Notes under the pieces: model-generated
Seen by the model: the letters and a program-made list of their open reading frames with translations, nothing else
What the model was told of the DNA's origin: nothing
The model's database searches: none
DNA from: Synechococcus sp. HK01-R
GTDB lineage: Bacteria; Cyanobacteriota; Cyanobacteriia; PCC-6307; Cyanobiaceae
DNA length: 64,000 bases
NCBI RefSeq assembly: GCF_014217855.1
Contig: NZ_CP059059.1
Location: 2,415,155-2,479,154, forward strand
Reading direction: 5' to 3'
Made by a program: the position numbers and the translations under genes
In this document: positions 17,862 through 25,884 of the stretch, piece after piece
Numbering within the stretch: position 1 is the stretch's first letter
Layout: each line of letters starts with the position of its first letter

Positions 17862-17990
17862 ATGACGCTGAAGCCCTTCAACACCAAGAGACGTGTTCCT
17901 CAATTGAGGCGACGGAAAGGGAATGATGCCTTGGGTTATTCACTGCCCATGGTCGCCTCGGCATCAAGGGCGGCGCTGGTGATGATGTGA
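17862..17990 (+). pseudogene. Chimeric prepilin fragment (PilV leader fused to out-of-frame pilX sequence)
   Basis: The duplicated 5' end of the PilV-like gene gives a 42-aa frame. It starts MTLKPFNTKRRVPQLRRRKG, reaches GYSLP and then runs across the duplication junction into pilX sequence read out of frame (MVASASRAALVMM) before a TGA. The prepilin cleavage site survives but the Glu at +5 and the hydrophobic helix are lost. The upstream region, including an AGGAAAG ribosome-binding site, is the same as for the intact gene, so this frame may still be translated. Confidence 0.75.
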
Positions 17991-18118
17991 ACTGCGACAG
18001 CAGCGGCGAATGTACAGGCGGCGACATCTATGGAGCTGCTTACGCCATCGGCATGCGCGACTACACCGCCATCGGCGTGTCTAAACGGAGCAGCTTTGTG
18101 CTCAACAATGGCGGCTGA
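17949..18118 (+). pseudogene. Duplicated 3' fragment of the PilX-like gene
   Basis: This stretch repeats the last part of the PilX-like gene (17444-17709), with a net 96-bp internal deletion and several substitutions. It ends in the same SSFVLNNGG codons and TGA. It has no start of its own in that frame and cannot encode a working pilin. It also carries the shared downstream intergenic sequence that precedes the intact PilV-like gene. Confidence 0.8.
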
Positions 18119-18270
18119 TTCACTACTTCAAAATCAGTGCCATTCACGCCACGCAGTGTTCATGAGAGTCAGATGATAATCAGATGAAAAGCGCCCAAGA
18201 ATCCGCCTTCTCTCCCGTTCAAAGTCACCACAGCAACCTAAAATAAAAACAGGAAAGAAAGCAGGGCTGA

Positions 18271-18837
18271 ATGATGCTGAAGCCCTTCAACACCAAGAGA
18301 CATGTTCCTCAATTGAGGCGACGGAAAGGGAATGATGCCTTGGGTTATTCACTGCCCGAAGTTATGGTGGCTTCGGTGGTGTTGGCGGCATCTGTGGCCA
18401 TGACAGCCAACCTCTCCAACTCGACCATGGACGGGATGCAGAGCATGAACCTGCGCTCCAAACTCGACAGTGCCCTGGCCGCACGCATGGAACTAATCCG
18501 TGATGCCGGTTTCCGCTATCTCTGCACCCAGGGTTGCGACAACGACCAACTCAGCCTCCAGCTGAAATATGACCTCGACACACTCACACCCCTATGCAAG
18601 ACCGACAGCCTGGGCTCCTCTCTTGCCACCCATCTCGCAACCGAGCATCCCGAGCTGACAGAGACTTTCAATCTCAACAGCTTCGATGCCAAGGCGCCAT
18701 CGATCCCGATCATCACCACGATCACCCCGTCAGGCAATCGCCTCAGTGTCTCCCTCACGGCGAAGGATTCCTCAGACCATGCGATCCAATCAATCAGCTC
18801 CACGATCGTTCCCCATGCCCAGGGCTGGTGTCCATGA
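18271..18837 (+). CDS. PilV-like minor pilin (set 2)
   Basis: The 188-aa prepilin has a strongly basic 25-residue leader (KRHVPQLRRRKGNDALG), then YSLPEVMVASVVLAASVAM with Glu at +5 (residue 30). The ectodomain has cysteines at YLCTQGCDND, LCKTD and the C-terminal WCP. A second ATG follows the first directly, so the start may be 18271 or 18274. Its stop overlaps the next start by 4 bp (ATGA). It is the counterpart of the set 1 PilV-like gene, which shares the LPEV core. Confidence 0.8.
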   Translation: MMLKPFNTKRHVPQLRRRKGNDALGYSLPEVMVASVVLAASVAMTANLSNSTMDGMQSMNLRSKLDSALAARMELIRDAGFRYLCTQGCDNDQLSLQLKYDLDTLTPLCKTDSLGSSLATHLATEHPELTETFNLNSFDAKAPSIPIITTITPSGNRLSVSLTAKDSSDHAIQSISSTIVPHAQGWCP

Positions 18838-19355
18838 AACGAGCGATCCCACCTCAGGCCGGCTTCTCACTCATGGAGATGCTCGTGGTGGTCGCCTTGA
18901 TCGGCATGCTCAGCGGCATCGCCCTCCCCAGCTTCCTGGCCAACTGGGAAGACGAGCGCCTCAATGCCGCCAGCAAAACAACGGTGGCCTGGCTGGACGA
19001 CCTGAGACGCCAGGCGATTCAACACAGCAGCCCCTGCCGCGCCACCTGGGATCTGGAGGCGGTGAGCCTCAGCGCAAGCTGCGATCACGACCCCGACACG
19101 ATCCGCCGGCTCAACCTCAGGGCCGAAATCCGGCACAGCGAGGCGCTGACGGTGGCCCTGGTCAACGACGACGCTCCCACCACTTGGGTGTTCACACCGC
19201 GCGGCACCTCCAACACCTCGGCTCAGGCCCTCTTCACCCTCGCAGACAGCAACCGTGACCCCGGGCGCTGCCTGCGACTGATCGCTCCTCTGGGCCTGCT
19301 CAAAACAGCACGACGCAATGCAGCAGGACAATGCGACTACACCACCGCCTACTGA
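18834..19355 (+). CDS. GspH/FimT-like pseudopilin (set 2)
   Basis: From the ATG at 18834 the product is 173 aa, with a short leader MKRAIPPQAG and FSLMEMLVVVALIGMLSGIAL (Glu at +5). The GspH-type layout follows, with an amphipathic helix (LNAASKTTVAWLDDLRRQ) and a beta-rich C-terminus. Cysteines at SPCRATW, ASCDHD, RCLRL and QCDYT may pair. The start overlaps the pilV-like stop by 4 bp and its 3' end overlaps the next gene by 25 bp. Confidence 0.82.
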   Translation: MKRAIPPQAGFSLMEMLVVVALIGMLSGIALPSFLANWEDERLNAASKTTVAWLDDLRRQAIQHSSPCRATWDLEAVSLSASCDHDPDTIRRLNLRAEIRHSEALTVALVNDDAPTTWVFTPRGTSNTSAQALFTLADSNRDPGRCLRLIAPLGLLKTARRNAAGQCDYTTAY

Positions 19356-20542
19356 CAGCCGCAGGCTTCACCCTCGTTGAGCTGCTGGTCGCCGCCTCGG
19401 TGGGTGTGCTGCTCAGCCTCACGGCTTCGCAACTGATGTTCAGCCACATGCGCTCCAGTTCCGCCCTGGAAGCGACGCAACGGCTGCGGGACGACTGGAA
19501 TCGCACCACCCATTTCATCGAATCGGAAGTGGCCCTGAGCGAACGAGTGCTCACCAACGCCGCCCTGATCAACCTCGCCCAATGCAACCCGGCGATCAGC
19601 TCAGCTGAATTCCGCTTCGCGCTGGAAATCCGCCGTGATCTCCCCCCCGCGCTCTACTTCGTTCGCGACAATGCTGAAAACAGCCTCGACTGGATCGGCA
19701 CCAGCAGCCTCTGGCGCTGCGGCCCAGGCATTGCCGACAATGGCGACTACGCCAACATCATCGACACCTCCACCTCCTCCCTGCTCACGGCGCAACGGCT
19801 CGTGGATGGTATGAATGCGAACTGCCATCTCACGGTCAGCTCAACACCAACGGGCGTGAGCAAGTCGCTGCGCTATGAGCTCTGCATCCAGGGGCTGACC
19901 AGCTATTCCTACAGCCAAGCGGTCGACACGTATTCAAGAATCAGCCCCGTTTTCTCCTACCCCAACACCAACACGCTGTGCAGTGATGAATATCTCACGA
20001 TTGAAGGGTTCTACAAACTCAGCGGTGGCACCGCCGGCGCCGACACCCTGCAGGTACCCACCATTGCCCTCAACGAGTACAACGACATCCTGATTTGTGG
20101 CTATGGCGGCGGAGACACGATCAACGGATCCAGAGCCAATGATGTCCTGGAGGCAGGTGATAGTGGACGCAATCCTGAGCCAGGAGCAACGATCAATGGG
20201 AACGATGGTAGCGATCGTTTGCGTGGAGGACCAGGGAATGACATCCTCAGTGGAGGAAGTGGAGACGATGTTCTGATCGGTGGTGCTGGCAACGATATGC
20301 TGGATGGAGGTCTAGGAGAAAATCAATATCTTCCTGGATCCGGGACGAATGTCATCACGGGAGGAGCAAGTCTTGACATTGTGTTCATCGACAGTAACAA
20401 AGCCGATGTCGATGGGCTTGGCAACTGCACAAAAACAAGCTGCGCACTAACCTATGTCGCCAACGGAACAAACTCCTCTGCAACTGCAAGCGGGGTTGAG
20501 GTACTAATTTTTAGAGACGGTCGTTATGACATCACAAACTGA
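19331..20542 (+). CDS. PilW-like minor pilin with C-terminal RTX calcium-binding domain
   Basis: The 403-aa protein starts with a prepilin signal, MRLHHRLLTAAG then FTLVELLVAASVGVLLSLTA (Glu at +5, residue 17). A PilW-like ectodomain of about 200 residues follows. Residues about 258-348 are hemolysin-type RTX nonapeptides (GGPGNDILS, GGSGDDVLI, GGAGNDMLD, GGLGENQYL), and a short cap with a Cys pair comes after them. RTX repeats normally fold on Ca2+ outside the cell after type I secretion; here the export signal is that of a pilin. It closes the A-X-V-H-W cluster and would sit at or near the pilus tip if it acts like PilW. Confidence 0.88.
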   Translation: MRLHHRLLTAAGFTLVELLVAASVGVLLSLTASQLMFSHMRSSSALEATQRLRDDWNRTTHFIESEVALSERVLTNAALINLAQCNPAISSAEFRFALEIRRDLPPALYFVRDNAENSLDWIGTSSLWRCGPGIADNGDYANIIDTSTSSLLTAQRLVDGMNANCHLTVSSTPTGVSKSLRYELCIQGLTSYSYSQAVDTYSRISPVFSYPNTNTLCSDEYLTIEGFYKLSGGTAGADTLQVPTIALNEYNDILICGYGGGDTINGSRANDVLEAGDSGRNPEPGATINGNDGSDRLRGGPGNDILSGGSGDDVLIGGAGNDMLDGGLGENQYLPGSGTNVITGGASLDIVFIDSNKADVDGLGNCTKTSCALTYVANGTNSSATASGVEVLIFRDGRYDITN

Positions 20543-20555
20543 CCTTTATTCGTGA

Positions 20556-20642
20556 TCAAGGTGTCTGATTCAGCCTTAGGACCGCTATGAAGGCCTCCTG
20601 GGGCACATCCACCTTGCCCATGGCTTTCATCCGCTTCTTGCC
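20556..20642 (-). pseudogene. lepA: 3' remnant of lepA (elongation factor 4)
   Basis: The minus strand encodes [18 protein letters not shown] followed by [10 protein letters not shown] and a stop, which is the C-terminal end of LepA (consensus GKKRMKxxGxVxxPQEAFxAxL). Nothing upstream of the GKK codons matches LepA; instead the sequence goes at once into the end of an IS3-family element. This is an orphan 28-codon scrap and not a working gene. A full lepA is expected elsewhere in the genome. Confidence 0.75.
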
Positions 20643-20699
20643 ATTGGCCGGTGACTGCCAGGAAAGATGATGCTCCTACCGCTGTTCAAGCAGCCATCG

Positions 20700-21824
20700 T
20701 CAACGTAGCTGGACTGGAGTCAAGTTCGGTTGGTGGTGGGTTGATCCAGACGACCTCCGGTTGACGCCAGCACCTGGTTGACCTTGTCCATCACATTGGA
20801 TGGCGCTGGCGGGCTCGTTCGTAGACGACATCGCGGTGACGGCTGATCTCCACGGCCTGGCCATCGTGACCGTTGCTGGGGTGTCACGAATTTGATGCCG
20901 CTGTGGCGGTGTTGGTGGTTGTACCAGACGACGAATTCGGCGACCCACTGACAGGCCTGGTATTTGGAGGCAAATGCCGTGTCGGGTAGTCAGGCCTATA
21001 TTTCGTCGTACTGAACAGCGATTCCGAGTACGGGTTGTCGTTTGAGACCCGTGACCTCGAGAAGGATCAGGATCTGAGCACGCCCAGTTCCTCCAGCCGG
21101 CTTTCCAGCGTGGGTGCCCGCATGGTGTTGCCGTTGTCAGCGTGGAGGATCAGAGGTTGGCGGCGCCTCTTGCTGATCCGCTCTCTCAGGCAAGCCCGGC
21201 TTACCAGATCCGTTGCAATGGCTGGATCTTCTCGCTCAGCAACATCCCAGACCACGACCTTGCGACTCCAGACGTCGATCACCAGGTAGAGGTACAGCCA
21301 GATCCCGCGCACGGTGGTGGGCAAATAGGTGATGTCCCAACTCCACACCTGGTTTGCTCCTGAGGCCCGCAAGCGTGGAACTGCTCTGGGCTCCTGTGGC
21401 GGCCTTGCACGACCGCGACGGTGCACCTGGTCATGCTCATGGAGCACCCGGTAGAAGCTGCTCTCTGATCCGATAAAAATCCCCTGGTCAGCCAGATCAG
21501 GCACGATCTGTCCAGGCGGCAGTGCGGCGAATTCCGGCTCGTTGCAGGTGAGCAAGATGCGCTGGCGCTCGTCGGCCGTGAGGCGATGGGGAATATGGCG
21601 GGGGCTGCCTTGCCGGCGATCCTCACCGTCCCCATCAACAAAAAGGCGTTGGCGCCATCGCTTGAGCGTGCGCAGGCAGATGCCGATCTCGCTGCAGGCG
21701 CTGACCAGGCCTGCACCAGCGGTAAGGGCCTCGCTGATCAGCTCGATCGCCTTGCGCCCGTGGGCGGCGCTGGTCAGCCTTCCGCGTCCTCCGAGCAGAA
21801 GGCTTCCCACTTTTTTCGCAGCAC
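20700..21824 (-). pseudogene. IS3-family transposase OrfB (rve integrase, frameshifted)
   Basis: The main open part (21067-21810) contains the catalytic-core start WSWDITYLPTTVRG (first Asp) and ILHADNG (second Asp). It goes out of frame after LEELGVLRS. The rest, including ESLFSTTKYRPDYP with the third acidic residue and RHSGIKFVTP, is found in other frames down to about 20700. The enzyme is therefore inactive. It overlaps OrfA in the -1 frame as expected for the family. Confidence 0.82.
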
Positions 21825-22303
21825 CAGCAAGGTCGCCATCTCAGCCATGGCTTTATCCTTGCGCTGCAGGTCCTTCTACTCCTTCGGAGAAGCCTTCGGC
21901 TAGAGGGCCTTGATCTCCTTCTGGTCCTAGGCACGGAGCGTCTCCAGCTCCTTCTGCTCTTTGAAGGTGAGCACTGGCTTGGCGTTGGCATCCTGGGCTG
22001 CCTGCCGCCGAAGGTCGACCTGCTCCGGGTACAGCCCCTGCTCACGGCAGTAGGCACTGAGTTCAGTGGCATTCAGGCCCGCGGTCTCCAGCACCACCGT
22101 GAATTTGTCGGCAGCGCTCCAGCCGTCTGGGTCTTTCTCGGATGCCGGCACCACCTCTCCCTGCAACCGCCAGGCCTACCACAGTTGTAGAGGGTGATGA
22201 TGTGAATGCCCAGCTCTGCTGAGATCTGGGCCACACTCTGCCGCTGTGGCGGACTCATCCGCCGTCTGACATCAGCCTTGACGGCCTCGCTGTAACGACA
22301 CAT
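21774..22303 (-). pseudogene. IS3-family transposase OrfA (frameshifted)
   Basis: The frame begins MCRYSEAVKADVRRRMSP and continues as an HTH_21-like helix-turn-helix (QSVAQISAELGIHIITLY). It is then broken near 22180, where the intact copy 2 reads LYSWRKAW. Later parts in shifted frames match copy 2 (KFTVVLETAGLNATEL). Near the 3' end the codons CGA AAA AAG form the A6G slippery site used by IS3 elements for -1 frameshifting into OrfB. Confidence 0.8.
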
Positions 22304-22469
22304 AGCTCTGCTCCATCAAGCAAACTAGGTGATCAAAATGAAGAGGCGTCAACTTTCCAGGCAGAGGGGGAGGGGGAGAGAGCGTAGAGCTGGTGTCCAT
22401 AAGTCATATCACGCTCCAGGCACGCCTCGAAATTGACAAATAGGCTACAAAGTATCAACTTTAGTAACG

Positions 22470-23628
22470 CTACAAAAGATCAGCAGAACCAATTCTGGGT
22501 GAATTAATTGTGAATGCAGCACACAGCTCAAGCATAGCCAGTGCTTGAGAGTCAAAGCGCCTATTGAATTTCCGCGAAAAATACTGAGCTCGATTGCGAA
22601 GAGGAACCACCAGGGGATGGCCGGAAAGGATACAATCTTGAGGAGAAGAACACCAAAGCAATAGCTTATCACGATCAGGAGATGATAATCGCGTCAATAC
22701 TTTTGCGTACTTAGGTGTAGAGAGCGTAACCAGATGAAAGAGCTCCACAGAAAATCGGTGCTGCCGAGCAAGAAGCTCCGTTGGAACAAAGACAGAGACA
22801 GGAGGAACAAGGCAATCGAGGCTACGAAGAAGAGCGCATTCCAAATCCTTTACTAGCGATATATATGTAAATTCAGAGAGTGAAGGGACAAGAATACGTG
22901 TGATTTCACTTATAACACCCTCCGAGCAACACATGACAGCGATGTATGAAGAGACGGGCAACAGCTGTCGGTCACTAGAAACTGGAAGAGGCAAAAGAAA
23001 AAGGAATTGATTCGACTGCAGTTCAGATCTAAGATGGGAAAAATCAAAAAGTAAACGAGCAGAAAGGCTGGAATGTAGTCGTTCTCCAATACGACGCAAG
23101 AGTCCAGGCTCAGGAAACTGAAGACTAAAAGCGTGACTCCCATATTTGGTGAGTGAGTCAATCAGTATCTGGGCTAGATGTTTAGATTGCGAAAGAACAA
23201 GATTGCGACTTAACGGAGATGCGTGGACACCAACTAGGGGAGACGCCTCCAAGGAAGATGTTCCACGACCAGACAAGGAAGGATCATACTCTGGCTCTAC
23301 AAGGGTGGCATCACAGAACTCTTGGTCTTCAGTTAAAACAGTAGTGACCAAGGTAAGATCTTCATAATATTGATCAGGCTTATGATTACCTACGACCAAG
23401 ATGAGATCGTCATCAGTTAGAGAAGAAGAATAAGAAATAGGTTCTAGTTCTAAATCATCTTGATTATAAGAGTGGTGAACGTGATCAGCTGGATCGAAAG
23501 CATAAACTGGATTCGGCCATTCTGAAGGATCACTCGGATCAAAAATCCCTGGAGAATCGATTGCGGCAACAGCACATGTAACGATCTGAGTCTCAATAGT
23601 AGGATTTGAGAAATCGTGGTCTAGGTTT
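22470..23628 (-). CDS. C-terminal continuation of the triple-repeat protein in the -1 frame
   Basis: Slipping back one base in the A10 tract gives NLDHDFSNPTIETQIV and about 385 further codons with no stop until 22470, joining the 309-aa open frame that the +strand coordinates 22470-23399 mark. The joined protein would be about 1007 aa. The acidic linker carries on across the junction in the same style, which is strong evidence for one original gene. The C-terminal 250 residues look globular (SKHLAQILIDSLTKYG, PEPGLLRRIGERLHSSL). The family is unknown. Confidence 0.6.
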
Positions 23629-25495
23629 TTTTTTTGAATACTGAATGTTCGTCTTCTGGACTATTGACAAATTGAGATGGTTCAAAAGACAGCGTAGGAT
23701 CTAAGGAAAAGGAAGCGTCAGATGGTGAGCAATTAGCATCGGTATCAGGAGCTTCATCCGGCGGCTGATGGAAGGCTTCTTCTGATGGATCATCATTAGA
23801 TTGATCTAATTCAGGAGAAGAAGTCGTAGGTACAGCGTCAATGACAAGACTAACAGGTTGATGCTCATCCTCGCATTGCTGTGAGAGGGGATGAGGAGAC
23901 GACTGATTTTCGATGCCAGGTAGTTCAGGGGGATCAGGAGGGGGATTAAGAGATTCAACCGTGGATATATGTAAGTCAGCCGGGAAGATATCAGTAAAAT
24001 CAGAGGAACCTTCCTGCGGATGAGAAGTAGTCAAGTGTTGAGAAGGCGATTCAAGAAGATTCTCGGAATCAACCGATGAAAGATATGTATCACTATTACC
24101 AATGACCTGGCTGATAGGATTTTGAGCAAAAGGGGCCAAAAAGTCAATTGCTAAAGACAAGAAGTCATTGACTGAAGATAGGGGCACTTGTCTTAGCTTT
24201 GCATTTAAGGCAGAGATCAACGCTAAGAAGACATCACCAGGCATTGCTATCTTGAGAGGCATCACTATATCGTCATAAAAAGAACCCACAGATTCAGGTC
24301 CTTCGGCTACGAGGCCATTAATAAGTACACCACCACAACGAGTTATGGATTGACGAAGTTCTTGAAGGATATCAAGGGAAAAAAGACCATTTGTGCACGA
24401 TTCAAGAAAGTTTCTTTCAAGGAAAAATGCAGATACAACCGAACCAAAAGCGTCCTCAGTTGTGTCAGGGCGATTTGAGATCCAAAGATCAAGTGTGCCA
24501 AACACCGCAACCTGTCGATTTGCGTCAAGTGATCGGAAAAGCTTGGATGAGTCAGAATCTTGATGAAGAGATAGCAGAGGAGCAAGTAGAGTTTGAACTG
24601 ACACAATAAAAGTGTCCAGCGATGGGAATATGGTGCCCTTCAGGCGTAAATTGAGAGAGGACAGAATAGCATCACATACAATCTGATCATAAGTTTCGGA
24701 CAGATAATCAAAAGTGTGCCGCTTAAAAGCGGCAACCGAGACATCTCCACTCGCATAAATAGATGGAAGTATTTTCCCTCCAGCGCTAGATATAGCAGCA
24801 ACGAGCTCATCAATAAGGGTGGGAGAAATACTCCCATGCTTTGCATTAATTAAAAGGCAGTTAAGGGAATGATAGGCAGAAACTACGGCCTCAAATACAG
24901 CTCCCTCTGGGCGTGTCGGACAAGACTCGATTGAGTCTTGGATTGTTGCTAAGACATGGACCTTCTGATTATCGGAAAAGGATATGAAACGATCATAGGT
25001 GCTTGACTGACCAGGCTCGAGCAATAGTGGACCAAGAAAAGTTCCAATAAAACGAAAGACATCGCCAATATCTGAAGGCTTAAGCGAGCATAGATAGGCG
25101 TTTAATGCTGAAAAGATACTCTTTGCCACATCAGTCGAGTATCTTGATGAAATAGAATCGAAGGTTGATTCTCGAAAACTTGAGAGTGATTTAGATCCAT
25201 CGGAATGAAGGCCAGGCGCAATAACGCCACCTGCATTACGAACATCGGCTTCAAGGTCCAACAGATGTTGGAGAGACAATGTACCTGCAGCCGACGAATC
25301 TACGGCTCTAGTAAGTGAAATGTAGGCTGTAAGTACATTATCAAATGTTGCCTGGGTGCGAGGTGGGCTAGACGATAAGCCGGATTCAATGGTCTTAAGC
25401 AATAATATCTGACGATTCTTAGTTAGGAGATTGAACGCTCCTGTCAGATTATTCCCTGTTGAGTCAGCGCCAGAATGAACTGGAAATCCTGACAT
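23621..25495 (-). CDS. Unknown triple-repeat protein, N-terminal frame
   Basis: The 624-aa frame starts MSGFPVHSGADSTG, with no signal peptide. Three units of about 150 residues repeat (about 20-160, 170-310, 320-457). Each has a motif like NAGG/SAGG/RCGG at the same spacing of 150, an FxxxxxxY/F block, and an ALNAxL...LxPL ending. An Asp/Ser/Pro/Glu-rich low-complexity region follows (about 460-615). The frame ends at a TAG directly after an A10 tract (23626-23635 as T10 on the plus strand). A -1 shift there continues into the next feature. I do not recognise the family. Confidence 0.65.
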   Translation of the reverse strand: MSGFPVHSGADSTGNNLTGAFNLLTKNRQILLLKTIESGLSSSPPRTQATFDNVLTAYISLTRAVDSSAAGTLSLQHLLDLEADVRNAGGVIAPGLHSDGSKSLSSFRESTFDSISSRYSTDVAKSIFSALNAYLCSLKPSDIGDVFRFIGTFLGPLLLEPGQSSTYDRFISFSDNQKVHVLATIQDSIESCPTRPEGAVFEAVVSAYHSLNCLLINAKHGSISPTLIDELVAAISSAGGKILPSIYASGDVSVAAFKRHTFDYLSETYDQIVCDAILSSLNLRLKGTIFPSLDTFIVSVQTLLAPLLSLHQDSDSSKLFRSLDANRQVAVFGTLDLWISNRPDTTEDAFGSVVSAFFLERNFLESCTNGLFSLDILQELRQSITRCGGVLINGLVAEGPESVGSFYDDIVMPLKIAMPGDVFLALISALNAKLRQVPLSSVNDFLSLAIDFLAPFAQNPISQVIGNSDTYLSSVDSENLLESPSQHLTTSHPQEGSSDFTDIFPADLHISTVESLNPPPDPPELPGIENQSSPHPLSQQCEDEHQPVSLVIDAVPTTSSPELDQSNDDPSEEAFHQPPDEAPDTDANCSPSDASFSLDPTLSFEPSQFVNSPEDEHSVFKKKT

Positions 25496-25884
25496 TGGTG
25501 ATATGCTTAGTATTAGTTTATTATCTTAGCGTATTTCGGCTTCCGGGTCAATGCCAGCCGATGCGCTGAATCGAGAATTGACATGAACAGCGCTCTTCTC
25601 GGAGGAGGGGATAGCACAATAAGCCGAAAAGCACTGTATGTAGCTTAGCAAGAAGTAGAATAAACAGAAGACATCTCGAATTTAATCCTAATGGCTCGGA
25701 ACAAAATAGATAATCTAGCTTGATGCATAGAGGGAGGCTTGATTTGCTCAACTTCAAAGCCCGATACAATAAAAACCAGGTGAGAGCAACTTTAGTCCCT
25801 TAAAAAATATCTGAACTACATAAAGAAGGGGAAAGGCACGCAAGAAAGCAGTAAAGTATGCAAAAAAAAATAATTTATGGGGAG
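25496..25884. other. Intergenic stretch, nothing recognised
   Basis: These AT-rich 389 bp separate two minus-strand island genes. They hold only short spurious frames. They must include the promoter of the triple-repeat gene and the 3' untranslated part of the 25885 gene's neighbour, but no clear promoter or terminator stands out. Confidence 0.4.

Larger units (their letters stand above)
17444..18357 (+). repeat. Direct tandem duplication (two abutting units)
   Basis: Unit 1 (17444-17948) covers the 3' end of the PilX-like gene, the intergenic DNA and the first 29 codons of a PilV-like gene. Unit 2 (17949-18357) repeats this with few changes but lacks a net 96 bp from the pilX part (missing after GGCGACATCTATGG). 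The units abut exactly: ...CACTGCCC then ATGGTCGCCTCGG. The same ATGGT(C/G)GC(C/T)TCGG string occurs both in pilX (17444) and just inside pilV (18364), so microhomology probably seeded the event. Confidence 0.93.
20652..22373 (-). mobile_element. IS3-family element, copy 1 (near full length, decayed)
   Basis: The left end TGACTGCCAGGAAAGATGATGC (20652 on) and the right end GCGTCAACTTTCCAGGCA (to about 22370) are imperfect inverted repeats sharing TGCC.GGAAAG.TGA.GC. The same ends bound the copy at 59.9-61.1 kb and the short derivative at 37.6 kb. Inside are two overlapping minus-strand transposase frames, both broken. The exact outer bases are uncertain because the copies share a few more flanking bases on each side. 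Confidence 0.85.
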
